A DNA stretch of 64,000 nucleotides from Gemmatimonadaceae bacterium (GCA_026706075.1 JAPOZM010000087.1:49926-113925), one strand, 5' to 3'; shown: positions 52,702-61,485, counted from the stretch's first letter. Numbers and translations are program-made. The notes: generated from the letters alone by a model not told the origin.

Positions 52702-54066
52702 ATGACCGCGCCCGTTGCCCTTGGCTCCCGCCGGGAGCTGTTCGTCGACCGCTTTCTCATCGACCGCCTCGAGGGGGCGGCCCTGCACCTGCACCCGCCG
52801 GAGCGCAAGGAGGTCGTCTTCCAGGTCTCCCAGCCCTGGGAGAGCGCCTGCACCGCCTGCTACAACCTCGTGCAGGAAAGCGACCGGGTCCTGCTCTACT
52901 ACCGGGGCTTCTACCCCATCGGCCAGGACTACGCCGACGGCGCCGCCAGCCAGACGACCAACCTGGCGGTCAGCCGCGACGGGATCGGCTTCGATCACCC
53001 GGACCTGGGGCTGGTGGAGTTCGAGGGCACCCGCCGGAACAACGTCCTCATCCAGGGCCACGAGAGCCACAACTTCTGCGTCTTCCTCGACGCCAACCCG
53101 GCCGCCGGCCCGGAGCAGCGCTTCAAGGCCGTGGGCGGCACGGGCCGGTCGAACCTCCACGGTTTCGCCTCCCCCGACGGCCTGCGCTGGACCCCGGTGA
53201 AGGAGGGCCCCCTGGAGGTCACGGGCGCCTTCGACTCCCTCAACGTCCCCCTGTGGGATCCCCACGTCGGGCGCTACCGCCTCTTCAGCCGCTACTCCGA
53301 GACCAAGGGGGGCCGGGTGCGGGCGATCCAGAGCTGCACCTCCGAGGACTTCGTCCACTGGACCGATCCGGAGCCCCACCAGTACGGCGACGGCGTGCCC
53401 CTGGAGCACTTCTACACCAACGCCACCACGCCCTGCCCCGGCGCCGAGCACATCCTCCTCTCCTTCCCCATGCGCTTCCTGCCCGAGCGCGAGCTCGACA
53501 CCGCGGGCATGCCCTACCCTGGCAGCGGCCTCTCCGACGCCGTCTTCATGACCAGCCGCGACGGCGTCCACTGGGACCGGACCTTCCTGGAGGCGTGGCT
53601 GCGGCCCGGCACCGATCAGCGCAACTGGTCCCACCGCAGCTGCACCCCCGCCCCCGGCCTGGTGCCGACGGCCGACGACGAGTGGTCGATCTACATCTCG
53701 GAGCACTACGGGTGGTCGACGAACCGCCTGCGCCGCGTGGTCGTGCGGCCCCACGGGCTCGCCTCGGTGCGGGCCGGGTACGGAGGGGGTGAGCTGGTCA
53801 CGCGGCCGCTGCTGCTCGAAGGTGACGCCCTGCGTCTGAACTACGCTACCTCGGCGGCCGGATCGCTGCGGGTGGAGATCCAGGACGAGTCGGGGCAGCC
53901 TCTGCCCGGATTCCGCCTGGAGGAGATGGACCCGGTCTTCGGCGACCAACTCGACGCGCCGGTGGGTTGGAAGGCCGGGGGCGATCTCTCCGGCCTGCGG
54001 GGGCGCCCGGTGCGCCTGCGGGTGGCGCTGCAGGACGCCGATCTGTTCGCGGTGCGGAGCGTCTGA
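52702..54066 (+). CDS. GH32/GH43-like five-bladed propeller glycosidase family protein
   Basis: 454 residues, without signal peptide. It starts ELFVDRFLIDRL and has several propeller-style blades with catalytic-type acidic residues: YNLVQESDRVLLYYRGFY, NFCVFLDANP, HGFASPDGLRWTPV, PLWDPHVGRYRLFSRYSE, FVHWTDPEPH, SDAVFMTSRDGVHWDRTFLE and EWSIYISEHYG. The C-terminal 80 residues (AGSLRVEIQDESGQPLPGFRLEEMD) form a beta-sandwich. Proteins of this kind are annotated as glycosyl hydrolase 32/43-like or hypothetical in planctomycetes. Activity and substrate unknown; the location beside tautomerase, cupin and sigma-DUF1080 genes points to sugar metabolism. Confidence 0.75.
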   Translation: MTAPVALGSRRELFVDRFLIDRLEGAALHLHPPERKEVVFQVSQPWESACTACYNLVQESDRVLLYYRGFYPIGQDYADGAASQTTNLAVSRDGIGFDHPDLGLVEFEGTRRNNVLIQGHESHNFCVFLDANPAAGPEQRFKAVGGTGRSNLHGFASPDGLRWTPVKEGPLEVTGAFDSLNVPLWDPHVGRYRLFSRYSETKGGRVRAIQSCTSEDFVHWTDPEPHQYGDGVPLEHFYTNATTPCPGAEHILLSFPMRFLPERELDTAGMPYPGSGLSDAVFMTSRDGVHWDRTFLEAWLRPGTDQRNWSHRSCTPAPGLVPTADDEWSIYISEHYGWSTNRLRRVVVRPHGLASVRAGYGGGELVTRPLLLEGDALRLNYATSAAGSLRVEIQDESGQPLPGFRLEEMDPVFGDQLDAPVGWKAGGDLSGLRGRPVRLRVALQDADLFAVRSV

Positions 54067-54102
54067 GACGCGGTGGGACCCTCGCGGCGCGATACGGAAG
54101 CG

Positions 54103-54189
54103 CTACTTCAGGTAGCCGAGCTGCCGCGCCTCCATGCCGCCGGGGTGGTGCATGCGCACCAGGTAGACCCCCGTCACCACATCAGCCCC
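54103..54189 (-). pseudogene. Relic of a FlgD-type C-terminal sorting tail
   Basis: On the minus strand the frame ends GADVVTGVYLVRMHHPGG then MEARQLGYLK and a stop, exactly like the last 27 residues of the tail domain seen in the intact secreted proteins (SGVY.YRL, basic end). The upstream sequence has lost the NPFN part. It overlaps the small peptide gene at 54174. This is the remains of a former large secreted-protein gene. Confidence 0.6.
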
Positions 54190-54287
54190 ACGCACAGCAT
54201 GGAGCCGATCAGGCGAAGGACGAACCTCGACATCCGCCGGAGGCTCTCGCACAGGCGGTCGGTGGTGGATAGCTGCTTGCGATTCAT
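54174..54287 (-). CDS. Small 37-residue membrane peptide
   Basis: The frame from ATG 54285-54287 reads MNRKQLSTTDRLCESLRRMS and continues RFVLRLIGSMLCVGLMW: a basic amphipathic start and a hydrophobic end. A strong GGAGG site lies 8 bases upstream. It does not resemble the duplicated peptides at 15.7 and 32.7 kb in sequence, only in design. The rest of the 455-bp gap between 54067 and 54521 shows no other gene. Coding status is uncertain. Confidence 0.5.
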   Translation of the reverse strand: MNRKQLSTTDRLCESLRRMSRFVLRLIGSMLCVGLMW

Positions 54288-54521
54288 CGGGGAATCCTCC
54301 AATAGACGGGTCGGAGTCGGATGGAGGCCCGGGGGACCGGGGCGCGATCAGCATAGGCCATCGCGGCCCTCTGGACAACGCACGGGTCAGACCCTGCTCG
54401 CCCACGACCCGACGCAGCCTCTCTATAGTCAGGCACATGCCGGCCAAATCGCGGTCCGGGGCCGGCCTCGAGCGGTGGCGGCCTTGCCCGAGGTGGCGGC
54501 TCCAACCATCCTGTAACCACC

Positions 54522-55334
54522 ATGTCCAGACGATCAGCTGACGCAGCGGGAGAAAGGCCGAGAAGGCGGCGGCGAAGGGAGACGGCCGCGGGACAGCCCC
54601 TCCCGGGCGCTGCCGGGGGCCCGAAGCTGGGAGAGGATGTACCCTGGGGGATCGGCTTCCCGGTTCTCTGCATCCCCCTCTGGCTGCTGCAGATCGACGG
54701 ATTCGAGAAGGCGCTTCGGGCCCTGGATGCGGCCTTCCACAATCGCGCAACAGAATTCCTGGTGATCGAGAGAGCCTGGGTGGCCATGGCGGGCATCGCC
54801 ACGATGGTCGAGATCGGCCTCTTCTGCGCGGTGTGGTACAAGTGCAATGTCGAGAAGGTCACCGGCCTGGTACCCGGCCGCTGGTTGCACTACCTCTTTC
54901 CCGCCGCCCTCTGCGGAGTGTCCCTCACGGCCATGAGCGCAACGATCTACTTTGCCTTCATCGGCGGAGGCGCCTATCGGCTCCACCATACCCCCATGGA
55001 GGCCGTGGCGGCCCATTTCTTCGTCTCCTGCCTCCAAACCGACCTGGTAACGGCCGTCATCGAGGAGTTGCTCTTCCGAGGCATCCTCTACTCCTGGCTG
55101 CGGCGGCACTTGTCATGCGCCCCCAGCGTGCTTCTGTCGTCCTCGCTGTTCGCCTTCGTACATGGCTATAGCTGGACGGACACCACCATCCTGCACTTTC
55201 TCTCCGGAGCGGTCTTTGCCCTCTCCTACGAGAGGACCCGGGCCCTTGCGTTTCCCATCATTGTGCACGGGATCGGGAATCTCTCGACCACCCTCCTCTC
55301 GATACTTCTTTCCGAAGTCGGGTACCCCGCATGA
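54522..55334 (+). CDS. CPBP intramembrane metalloprotease
   Basis: 270 residues with about six membrane helices. All CPBP (Rce1/Abi) motifs are present: VIEELLFRG (E181, E182, R186), LFAFVHG (F210, H214) and IVHGIGN (H249, N253). The N-terminus is unusually Arg-rich (residues 11-20) and probably cytosolic. CPBP proteases cleave membrane or prenylated substrates or process bacteriocin-like peptides. The TPR gene starts inside its stop (ATGA), so they are an operon, and the TPR protein may present the substrate. Confidence 0.9.
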   Translation: MSRRSADAAGERPRRRRRRETAAGQPLPGAAGGPKLGEDVPWGIGFPVLCIPLWLLQIDGFEKALRALDAAFHNRATEFLVIERAWVAMAGIATMVEIGLFCAVWYKCNVEKVTGLVPGRWLHYLFPAALCGVSLTAMSATIYFAFIGGGAYRLHHTPMEAVAAHFFVSCLQTDLVTAVIEELLFRGILYSWLRRHLSCAPSVLLSSSLFAFVHGYSWTDTTILHFLSGAVFALSYERTRALAFPIIVHGIGNLSTTLLSILLSEVGYPA

Positions 55335-56041
55335 GCTGGCCGCCATACCGCCTGCCGACAACGGCAACCGTATCCTGCGTCTATGCCGCCGGCATGCTCC
55401 TTTCCATCGGATCCCTGTATCTCGTGCCATCCGTCTTCGACTACCGGGGTCCTGCCCGCGAGGCCTACGAGGCCGGTGACTTCGCGGCAGCGGCCGAGTA
55501 CTACGGAAGAATCGTCGCGTTGCGTCCGATGGATTCGGAGGCTCACTTCTTTCGAGGCCAATCCCTGGGCTTCCGGGGCGACCTTCACGGCGCCCTCGCC
55601 TCCATCGATGCGGCCCTGGAGATCGCCCCGCGGGCTGCGCCTGCCCTGACCGGCAAGACACTCCTCCTGCTTCATCTGTCGAGATTCCAGGAGGCGGTGG
55701 ACGTGGCTGCCCAACTCCGCAGCGACGAATCCCACTACTCGTTCGTCCAGTATGCCGTCGTCCGTCACCTGATCGTATCAGGAGAGCTGGAGCAGGCGGA
55801 GGCGATGCTCCGCCAGGCCCTTGCCGTCGACAGCGAATGGGCTCCCGGTTACCTCAGTCTGGGATGCGTGCTCAACCGCAGCGGACGCCCTCGCCAGGCC
55901 CTGGAAGCCCTCGGCCGCGCAAGGGCCCTGGATCCAACCATCGACGTCGACTACGCGTCGCTCTGGCTGGAGGACCCGTTCCCGGACTGGCCAATGAGAG
56001 ACGACGCCACGATCCCTGCGCGGATCTGCCGGGAAGAGTGA
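55331..56041 (+). CDS. TPR-repeat protein with N-terminal membrane anchor
   Basis: 236 residues. An N-terminal hydrophobic segment (VSCVYAAGMLLSIGSLYLVP) anchors it. Four to five TPR units follow (YEAGDFAAAAEYYGRIVALRP, RGDLHGALASIDAALEIAP, LSRFQEAVDVAAQL, SGELEQAEAMLRQALAVD, SGRPRQALEALGRARALDP). It overlaps the CPBP gene by 4 bp. TPR arrays bind partner proteins; a joint role with the protease is likely but unproven. Followed by a convergent gene after 90 bp. Confidence 0.85.
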   Translation: MSWPPYRLPTTATVSCVYAAGMLLSIGSLYLVPSVFDYRGPAREAYEAGDFAAAAEYYGRIVALRPMDSEAHFFRGQSLGFRGDLHGALASIDAALEIAPRAAPALTGKTLLLLHLSRFQEAVDVAAQLRSDESHYSFVQYAVVRHLIVSGELEQAEAMLRQALAVDSEWAPGYLSLGCVLNRSGRPRQALEALGRARALDPTIDVDYASLWLEDPFPDWPMRDDATIPARICREE

Positions 56042-56131
56042 TGCCGGTACCGGGTTGATCAGGGCCCGGCGAGTCTGCCGACGCGGGTCCTCCCCCCCAC
56101 GGGCCCTCATTGCCGCGAGGGGCCGCCGCCC

Positions 56132-58234
56132 TCAGGGCAGCGGCAGATGCACCTCCTGCACGTGGCCGTATCCCGCCGGCGCCCGGACCGGCTGCCTCCG
56201 GGTCTCCACGTCCACGCCTGCACCCTCGCAGGTGAAGCGGTAGGCCCCCGCCTCGGGCAGTACGTACCACGCCGTGCCCTGAAGGTCCGCCCGCACGGCG
56301 TGGGGCGGGACCGCCTGCCCCTCCAGCGGAGCGGCGAGAACGCAGGCCCGGGGGACCGGCTCTCCGCCGCGGGTCACGCGCACGAGCACCTCGGGCACGC
56401 GCTCGCTCGCCAGCGGGCCCACGTCGCCGCCGGAGAAGCGGCGGAAGAGACGCCGCGACCAGGCGGCCGTGCCCGTGGGGCGCGAGACCGGCGCCGCCGG
56501 GTCGCACCAGTTGAGGCTCAGGCGGCGCTTGCCGCGGGCCTCGGGCGTGCCCTCGGAGAAGGGATCGATGCGGGCGTCGGCCCCCGACTGGGAGGGCCAG
56601 CTCACCTCGAAGTCGAAGTCCGCGGCGAGCATGCCGGGCACCGAGTCGGTGAAGCCGCGGTAGTCCATGTCGGCGAAGAAGAAGGTCTGCAGGCCGTGGA
56701 TGTCGCGCTCCCCCATGGCCGGGAGGAAGTCCTCCCAGCCTTCATGCAGAGGCGGCTGCTCCTCCTCCTTCTCGTCCCAGTGACTCGTGGCGAAGATGCC
56801 GGCCTCGCCGACGCGGACCGGCTTCACCGGCAGTTCCCGGCGGATCGTCTCGATGCTCTGCTCGATGCTCTGCAGGCTGCTGAAGAGACGGTAGCAGTCG
56901 ATCAGCTCGATCATCTCGTCGTCGGCGGTGGAGGGATCGAAGGTGACCTCGGCGATGCGGCTGCGGTCCAGCTCCTTCACCTTGCGCAGCAGGGGCACGC
57001 AGTAGGCCGGGTCGCGGGCGTCGGTGATGTCCCAGAACAGGATCGAGGGATGGTTGCGGACCCGGCGGATCCAGTCGTCGGCCACCGCCAGGTGGTGCTC
57101 CATGACCAGGGCCTTCTCGCCGGCCTCCATCTCCGGGGGGAAGACCTGTCCCGTGCCGACGCAGAAGTTGGCGCCCACCACGAAAACGCCCAGCTCGTCG
57201 GCCACGTCGTAGAGCACGGAGGGCGGATCGTAGCGGTGGTGCTCGACGATGCTGACGTTGGCGTCGGCCAGGTCGACGAACTTCCGCGTCAGCCACTGGC
57301 GCTCGTACACGTAGGGCACGGTGTGATCGCCCCAGGGCATGAGCCGCGTGCCGTTGAGCAGCAGCCGGTCGCCCTCGGTCCAGATCTCGCGGAAGCCGAA
57401 GCGGGTCGCCTCGGCGTGCGCGGCCGGTCCCGAGGAGCCGGACTCGTGGAGGGAGGACTCCAGGAAGTAGAGGACGGGCTCGCCGTAGGGCGGCCGGCCC
57501 CAGATCACGGGGTCCTTCCACGGGGCGGACGCGCTCACGCGCTGAGCCGCCCCCGGCGGCACCTCCACGGCGCAAGCCGGCAGCTCCAGCACGGTCCCGC
57601 CCTCGCGGCGCACGCGCAGGTGGACCTTGCCCGCGAAGGGCGTCTCCCGGCCGTTGCGAACCGTCAGGGCGACGCTGATCTCGCCATCGCGCACCGAGGT
57701 GGTCACGTGCACGTCCTCGATCCGCACCCGGGACTCCAGGCTCAGCAGGACATCCGACTCCAGGCCGACGGTGGCCGCGCTCGTTCGCCAGAACAGGGTG
57801 TCGAGGGCCTTCAGCGCGTCCTCGCTGAGGGAGGTCTCCCGCGGATGGGCGTAGGCGCCTGTGCAGTTGTGCGTGAAGAGCAGCAGGTCGTGCGTGGAGC
57901 CCGGGGCGGCGAGGGAGGTGAGATCGAGGCGCCAGGGCAGGCGCATGCCGTGGTGCTCGCCCAGGGACTGCCCGTCGAGGTGGAGGCGGCCGAAGTGGCG
58001 CACCCGCCCCGGGTCGAGGACGAGGCGGCGGTCCCCGGCCTCCCAGTCGGCGGGGACCTCGAGGCGGGTGCGGTACCAGCCCGAGGCCGGCGGGTCGTCC
58101 TCGAACTCGCGGGAGCGGTGGGGCACGCGGACCCGCCCCCAGCCGGCGGACGGGGGATCTCCGTCCGGGCCCTCGGCGAACTCCCACTCGCCGTTGAGGA
58201 GCAGGCGGAGGTCGCTGGAGTGGAGGGCTTGCAT
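56132..58234 (-). CDS. GH2-like glycoside hydrolase with replaced acid/base motif
   Basis: 700 residues in GH2 order: a jelly-roll sugar-binding domain (GEWEFAEGPDG, WYRTRLEVPADW, LHLDGQSLGEHHGMRLPWRLDLT), an Ig-like domain (about 170-280, DVHVTTSVRDGEISVALTVRN), and a TIM barrel beginning FRFREIWTEG-like (281 on). The usual NHPSIxxWSLGNE has become NHPSILFWDITD (394-405), so the catalytic acid/base Glu is missing. A possible nucleophile Glu is in RVGEAGIFATSH (E477). It may be catalytically altered or use a different acid. The start ATG 58234 lies only 38 bp from the divergent antitoxin-like gene and overlaps its palindrome, which leaves no room for a normal promoter. Confidence 0.8.
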   Translation of the reverse strand: MQALHSSDLRLLLNGEWEFAEGPDGDPPSAGWGRVRVPHRSREFEDDPPASGWYRTRLEVPADWEAGDRRLVLDPGRVRHFGRLHLDGQSLGEHHGMRLPWRLDLTSLAAPGSTHDLLLFTHNCTGAYAHPRETSLSEDALKALDTLFWRTSAATVGLESDVLLSLESRVRIEDVHVTTSVRDGEISVALTVRNGRETPFAGKVHLRVRREGGTVLELPACAVEVPPGAAQRVSASAPWKDPVIWGRPPYGEPVLYFLESSLHESGSSGPAAHAEATRFGFREIWTEGDRLLLNGTRLMPWGDHTVPYVYERQWLTRKFVDLADANVSIVEHHRYDPPSVLYDVADELGVFVVGANFCVGTGQVFPPEMEAGEKALVMEHHLAVADDWIRRVRNHPSILFWDITDARDPAYCVPLLRKVKELDRSRIAEVTFDPSTADDEMIELIDCYRLFSSLQSIEQSIETIRRELPVKPVRVGEAGIFATSHWDEKEEEQPPLHEGWEDFLPAMGERDIHGLQTFFFADMDYRGFTDSVPGMLAADFDFEVSWPSQSGADARIDPFSEGTPEARGKRRLSLNWCDPAAPVSRPTGTAAWSRRLFRRFSGGDVGPLASERVPEVLVRVTRGGEPVPRACVLAAPLEGQAVPPHAVRADLQGTAWYVLPEAGAYRFTCEGAGVDVETRRQPVRAPAGYGHVQEVHLPLP

Positions 58235-58257
58235 TATCGTAAGCAGCTTACGATAAT
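58233..58257. promoter_or_regulatory. Operator palindrome of the AbiEii-type module
   Basis: ATTATCGTAAG-CAG-CTTACGATAAT is a perfect 11-bp inverted repeat. It covers the GH2 start codon region on one side and lies 15 bp upstream of the toxin-antitoxin operon start. It is markedly AT-rich for this genome. Likely bound by the first gene's product. Confidence 0.65.
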
Positions 58258-58272
58258 CCTCGACAACAGGCA

Positions 58273-58548
58273 ATGGAAAAGCCCCCGGAAAGAGTCAGCG
58301 CCTGGTTGGCGGAGATCGGCCGCAAGGGCGGCCGGAAGAGCCGCCGGCACCTGTCCAGGGAGGACGCCCTCGACATGGTCCGGGTCCGCGAGGCCCGCCG
58401 CGCCTTCCGCGAGTTTCACGCCCAATGCTTCTGGTACATGCCACGCGACATGAAGATCACCCTGGAGGACGTGCCGGAGGTGGCCCGCGGTCTGCGCCAG
58501 CACGGAGGCCGCCGCGGGTTCCTGCTCGCGGCCAGACTGTGCCCCTGA
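58273..58548 (+). CDS. Putative antitoxin of an AbiEii-type module
   Basis: 91 residues, basic. It contains GRKGGRKSRRHLSREDALDMVRVREARRAFREFHAQCFWY and ends in VPEVARGLRQHGGRRGFLLAARL. It has no homology I can name, but small proteins of this type precede nucleotidyltransferase toxins. Its stop lies inside the toxin gene's start (overlap of 10 bp). It probably binds the toxin and represses the operon at the palindrome 58233-58257. Assignment is by position. Confidence 0.65.
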   Translation: MEKPPERVSAWLAEIGRKGGRKSRRHLSREDALDMVRVREARRAFREFHAQCFWYMPRDMKITLEDVPEVARGLRQHGGRRGFLLAARLCP

Positions 58549-59324
58549 CCCCGATCCAGGCGCTGGCGCTCCGAACCATCGCCGCGAACCGCGGTCCGGA
58601 CAGCTACCTGGCCGGCGCCACGGTCCTCCATCGAGGGCCGGATTCGCCCCGCTTCTCCCAGGACCTCGATCTCTTCCACGATCTCGCCGACAGCGTGGCC
58701 CTGAGCGCGGAGACGGACGCCGCCACCCTGGGCGACGCGGGTTTCGAGCTGACCTGGCTCCTGCGCGCGCCTGCCTTGTTCCGGGCGGTCCTGTCGAGGG
58801 AAGGAGAGCAACTGCGGGTCGAGTGGGCCCAGGACAGCGCCTTCCGCTTCTTCCCGGTGGAGGCCGACGACGAGTGCGGGTACCGCCTGCACCATGCCGA
58901 CGCGGCGGTGAACAAGATGCTGGCGCTGGCGGGCCGGCAGGAGGTCCGGGACTACGTCGACATCCTCCACCTCCACGGTTCCTACCTGCACCTCGGAGCC
59001 CTCGCCTGGGCGGCCTGCGGAAAGGACCCGGGATTCACGCCCGGGTTCCTGCTGGAGCAGGCGGGGCGCCACACCGCCTATTCTCAGGCCGACGTCGATC
59101 GTCTCAGCCTGCGGGAACCCCTGGATCTGCGGTCCCTCAAGAGGAAGTGGCTCAAGGCCCTCGAAGAGGCGCGGGAACTGGTGGAGGCCCTGCCTCCCGG
59201 GGAGGTGGGTATGCTCTATCTCGATGGAGAGAGGCCGGTCACACCCGATCCGGAGTCAACCCGCTTCGAGGACCTGGTGCGGCACGAGGGCAGCATCCGG
59301 GGCGCCTGGCCGGACGTCGGCTGA
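58539..59324 (+). CDS. AbiEii/type IV toxin-like nucleotidyltransferase
   Basis: 261 residues. The nucleotidyltransferase core is clear: YLAGATVLHR (26-32), then RFSQDLDLF (S40, D42, D44), the pattern GG(T/A)xLxx-HRxSxDLDLF of AbiEii, here with GAT. VNKMLALAGRQEVRDYVDILHL supplies the conserved K and RxxKDxxDL-like segment (DYVD). AbiEii adds nucleotides to an RNA or other target and blocks growth. GTG start overlaps the antitoxin stop. Complete length, no frameshift. Confidence 0.85.
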   Translation: MPLTPIQALALRTIAANRGPDSYLAGATVLHRGPDSPRFSQDLDLFHDLADSVALSAETDAATLGDAGFELTWLLRAPALFRAVLSREGEQLRVEWAQDSAFRFFPVEADDECGYRLHHADAAVNKMLALAGRQEVRDYVDILHLHGSYLHLGALAWAACGKDPGFTPGFLLEQAGRHTAYSQADVDRLSLREPLDLRSLKRKWLKALEEARELVEALPPGEVGMLYLDGERPVTPDPESTRFEDLVRHEGSIRGAWPDVG

Positions 59325-59389
59325 AGGCGCACCCGGGGGAGACTCCGGGAGCCGGGATCATCAGCGGCCCCCGGCCGGCTCGGCCACGG

Positions 59390-60352
59390 TCAGTCCGAGA
59401 CTGAGTACAGCGTCAGTCTCGCTTTCGCGCCCGCCCCTTCATCGGCGATGATCAGGGTGTTGTCGGCGGCGAAGGTGATCCCCTCGGCCTGACGGTGCCA
59501 CCGGGCGGGGAACCGCCTGACCGCGAGGACCCGGCCCTCGGGCGTGATCTCCGCGACCGCCTTCTGTCTGGCGGCGACGACGAAGTAGTGCCCCGACACG
59601 GGGTGCCGCTCTATTCCCGAGGGCTGGAACTTCGCTTCCCCGATGGGTCCGGAGAATTCAACGACGGGGATCACCGTTCGGGGGGGATCGCTCAGCCGCT
59701 TCTCGTCGATCGACCAGTGGTATATCGCCAGCTTTCCCTTCAGCTCCGCACTACGCGACCCCTTGCACATCAACAGCAGGACCCGACGGCTGCCGTCATA
59801 CGCCAGGCCTTCCATCTCGCAATCCCTGCCAATCCCGGTCGTGTAGACGTTGTAGAGAACGGACTCCCCGTCGGCACCCTCGCTGAACTCGTAGAGTCGC
59901 CCTGAACTGGTGACCAGGTAGATCCGCTCGTCCGTTACCGCAATGCCCTCGAAGTCGCCGGCAACGGGGTTCGCTATGTCCGCCAGTTGGAACCCCTTCG
60001 TGATGGAACCATCCCGAGGATCGATCTCGTAGACGACTCCCCATTCATCGTTGTGCGCCAGGAGGCGGCCGTCCGTGGTCATGGCCAGACCCGAGATCTC
60101 CCTGAGTCGTCCGGGGAGCTTCCACTGCGACGCTGTCTCCGCTTTCAGCTCGTAGCTTCCGAGCGACACCTCCCCTTGGGAAACCGGCCCCGCGTCCACC
60201 ACGGCGGGAGCTGGAGTGGCATCCGAATCCTGGGCCGAGAGATTCCCGCTCGAATCCGTGGGAGGATTCCCCCCATAGCTGATCGAGAACAGGAAGACGA
60301 GAATGGCGAATCCGAGGAATCCCAACAGGGGTTTGTCTCCGCGACCCAGCAT
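59390..60352 (-). CDS. Membrane-anchored SdiA-regulated-domain beta-propeller
   Basis: 320 residues. An N-terminal anchor (LLGFLGFAILVFLFSISYG) is followed by a Ser/Asp/Pro linker, then a six-bladed propeller of the SdiA-regulated family: LREISGLAMTTDGRLLAHNDEWGVVYEID, GDFEGIAVTDERIYLVTSSGRLYEF, CEMEGLAYDGSRRVLLLMCKG, QPSGIERHPVSGHYFVVAARQK and AEGITFAADNTLIIADEG. Acidic residues in the EGI and EGL motifs suggest Ca binding or a phosphoesterase-like pocket. It starts 7 bp after the DUF4956 stop (TTG 60358 is an alternative start). Together they may form a two-gene membrane unit. Confidence 0.82.
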   Translation of the reverse strand: MLGRGDKPLLGFLGFAILVFLFSISYGGNPPTDSSGNLSAQDSDATPAPAVVDAGPVSQGEVSLGSYELKAETASQWKLPGRLREISGLAMTTDGRLLAHNDEWGVVYEIDPRDGSITKGFQLADIANPVAGDFEGIAVTDERIYLVTSSGRLYEFSEGADGESVLYNVYTTGIGRDCEMEGLAYDGSRRVLLLMCKGSRSAELKGKLAIYHWSIDEKRLSDPPRTVIPVVEFSGPIGEAKFQPSGIERHPVSGHYFVVAARQKAVAEITPEGRVLAVRRFPARWHRQAEGITFAADNTLIIADEGAGAKARLTLYSVSD

Positions 60353-60359
60353 CTGCAAA

Positions 60360-61304
60360 TCACCCGGCTGCGGGCGTGTCCCTCTGTATCTGCACCTTGT
60401 CGATCCCCTTCTTTCGGACCCCCTCGATGTCCCTGACGATCGACCCCGGATCCACGGATTGCTTCAGCCAGACGTCAAAGGCGACGACGGCCGTTCCATC
60501 CGGATTCCTGGCCACGTCGGCCAACTGCCAATGCCTGGCGCTGGAGTCCAGGACCAGGGCCACCGCCTTCCGAGCCGCATTCGCTTTCCTGGCATGGACC
60601 TCGATGCGGGCGTCACGGGGCCTCCCGGGAACAGTGGATTCGCTGGCGGCGGTACCGACGCCCTCCTCCTCCTTGTCGGGGACGATCCTCCATCCGGAGA
60701 GCACGGCCGGCTTCGCTCCGAAGTCGAGTCTCCAGACAGCGAGGGACACGGCGACGAAGGAGAGCGACGCGAGGTAGGCCACCGTGGTGAGCTGGGTGCC
60801 CGCGGCCAGCCCTATGCCGATGGCCATGAACATGTAGACGGCATCGATCGGCTCGTCGAGGGAGGTCCGGAAGCGGACCGCGGCGACGATGCCGGCCAGG
60901 CTGAAGGCGAGGGCCAGGCTGCCCTTGACGAGGAACACGACCAGGGCGATGGAGATGGGAACCACGAGCAAGGTCTGGGCAAAGGACTGGTTGTACTTCT
61001 TGCGGGGCCGTGTCCAGCGGTAGACCCAGGCGATCGGGAGGGTGACGGCGAAAGCCAGCACCATGGCGACCATGACGGGAATGGTGTGTGCCGGATGGAC
61101 GAGGCGGGCTACCCCATCCTGGATGTCCCCCAGTGGAAAGGGTACGGTGTCGGTCCCGGGGTCCAGACCCTTGGCGATGAAGATGCGTTCGCGCTCCTGG
61201 GCGACGTAGTAGAGGATCTCGGGGTAGAGGTGGAAGAGCCCGCTGAGGGCCAGAAGCCAGGCGGCGTAGTAGATGACGAGCCGTACGATGATGTTGCGGA
61301 GCAT
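60360..61304 (-). CDS. DUF4956 integral membrane protein
   Basis: 314 residues. Four to five membrane helices: near 5-22 (RLVIYYAAWLLALSGLF), 75-95, 112-128, 130-145 and 150-185. The DUF4956 signature is visible as SFAQTLLVVPISIALVVFLVKGSLALAFSLAGIVAAVRFRTSLDEPIDAVYMFMAIGIGLA. A soluble C-terminal ferredoxin-like part follows (from about 225, ARIEVHARKANAARKAVALVLD, then IVRDIEGVRKKGIDKVQIQ). In other genomes DUF4956 genes lie beside polyphosphate polymerase (VTC) and CotH genes; those are not in this window. Function unknown. Confidence 0.85.
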   Translation of the reverse strand: MLRNIIVRLVIYYAAWLLALSGLFHLYPEILYYVAQERERIFIAKGLDPGTDTVPFPLGDIQDGVARLVHPAHTIPVMVAMVLAFAVTLPIAWVYRWTRPRKKYNQSFAQTLLVVPISIALVVFLVKGSLALAFSLAGIVAAVRFRTSLDEPIDAVYMFMAIGIGLAAGTQLTTVAYLASLSFVAVSLAVWRLDFGAKPAVLSGWRIVPDKEEEGVGTAASESTVPGRPRDARIEVHARKANAARKAVALVLDSSARHWQLADVARNPDGTAVVAFDVWLKQSVDPGSIVRDIEGVRKKGIDKVQIQRDTPAAG

Positions 61305-61485
61305 GTGAGGTCTCCTCGAATAGCTGGAACATGAGGCCGCCGCCGCTGTCGAGGTCGCCAGAAGCCGAAGTCAAGTCAGTCGCAGACCTGCCTCCGCAAG
61401 AGGGCCATGCTCTCCGCAGGACGAGCGGCTCGACGCGCCTGCACGGAGATCCGCTGTCAGGTGAGCAACGCCGCCGAGAGCTCGG

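Noticed and set aside
54522..54910. A third -24/-12 promoter near 54.9 kb (GGTTGCAC).
   Set aside because: The GG to GC spacing is wrong, it lies inside the CPBP coding region and no small peptide follows.
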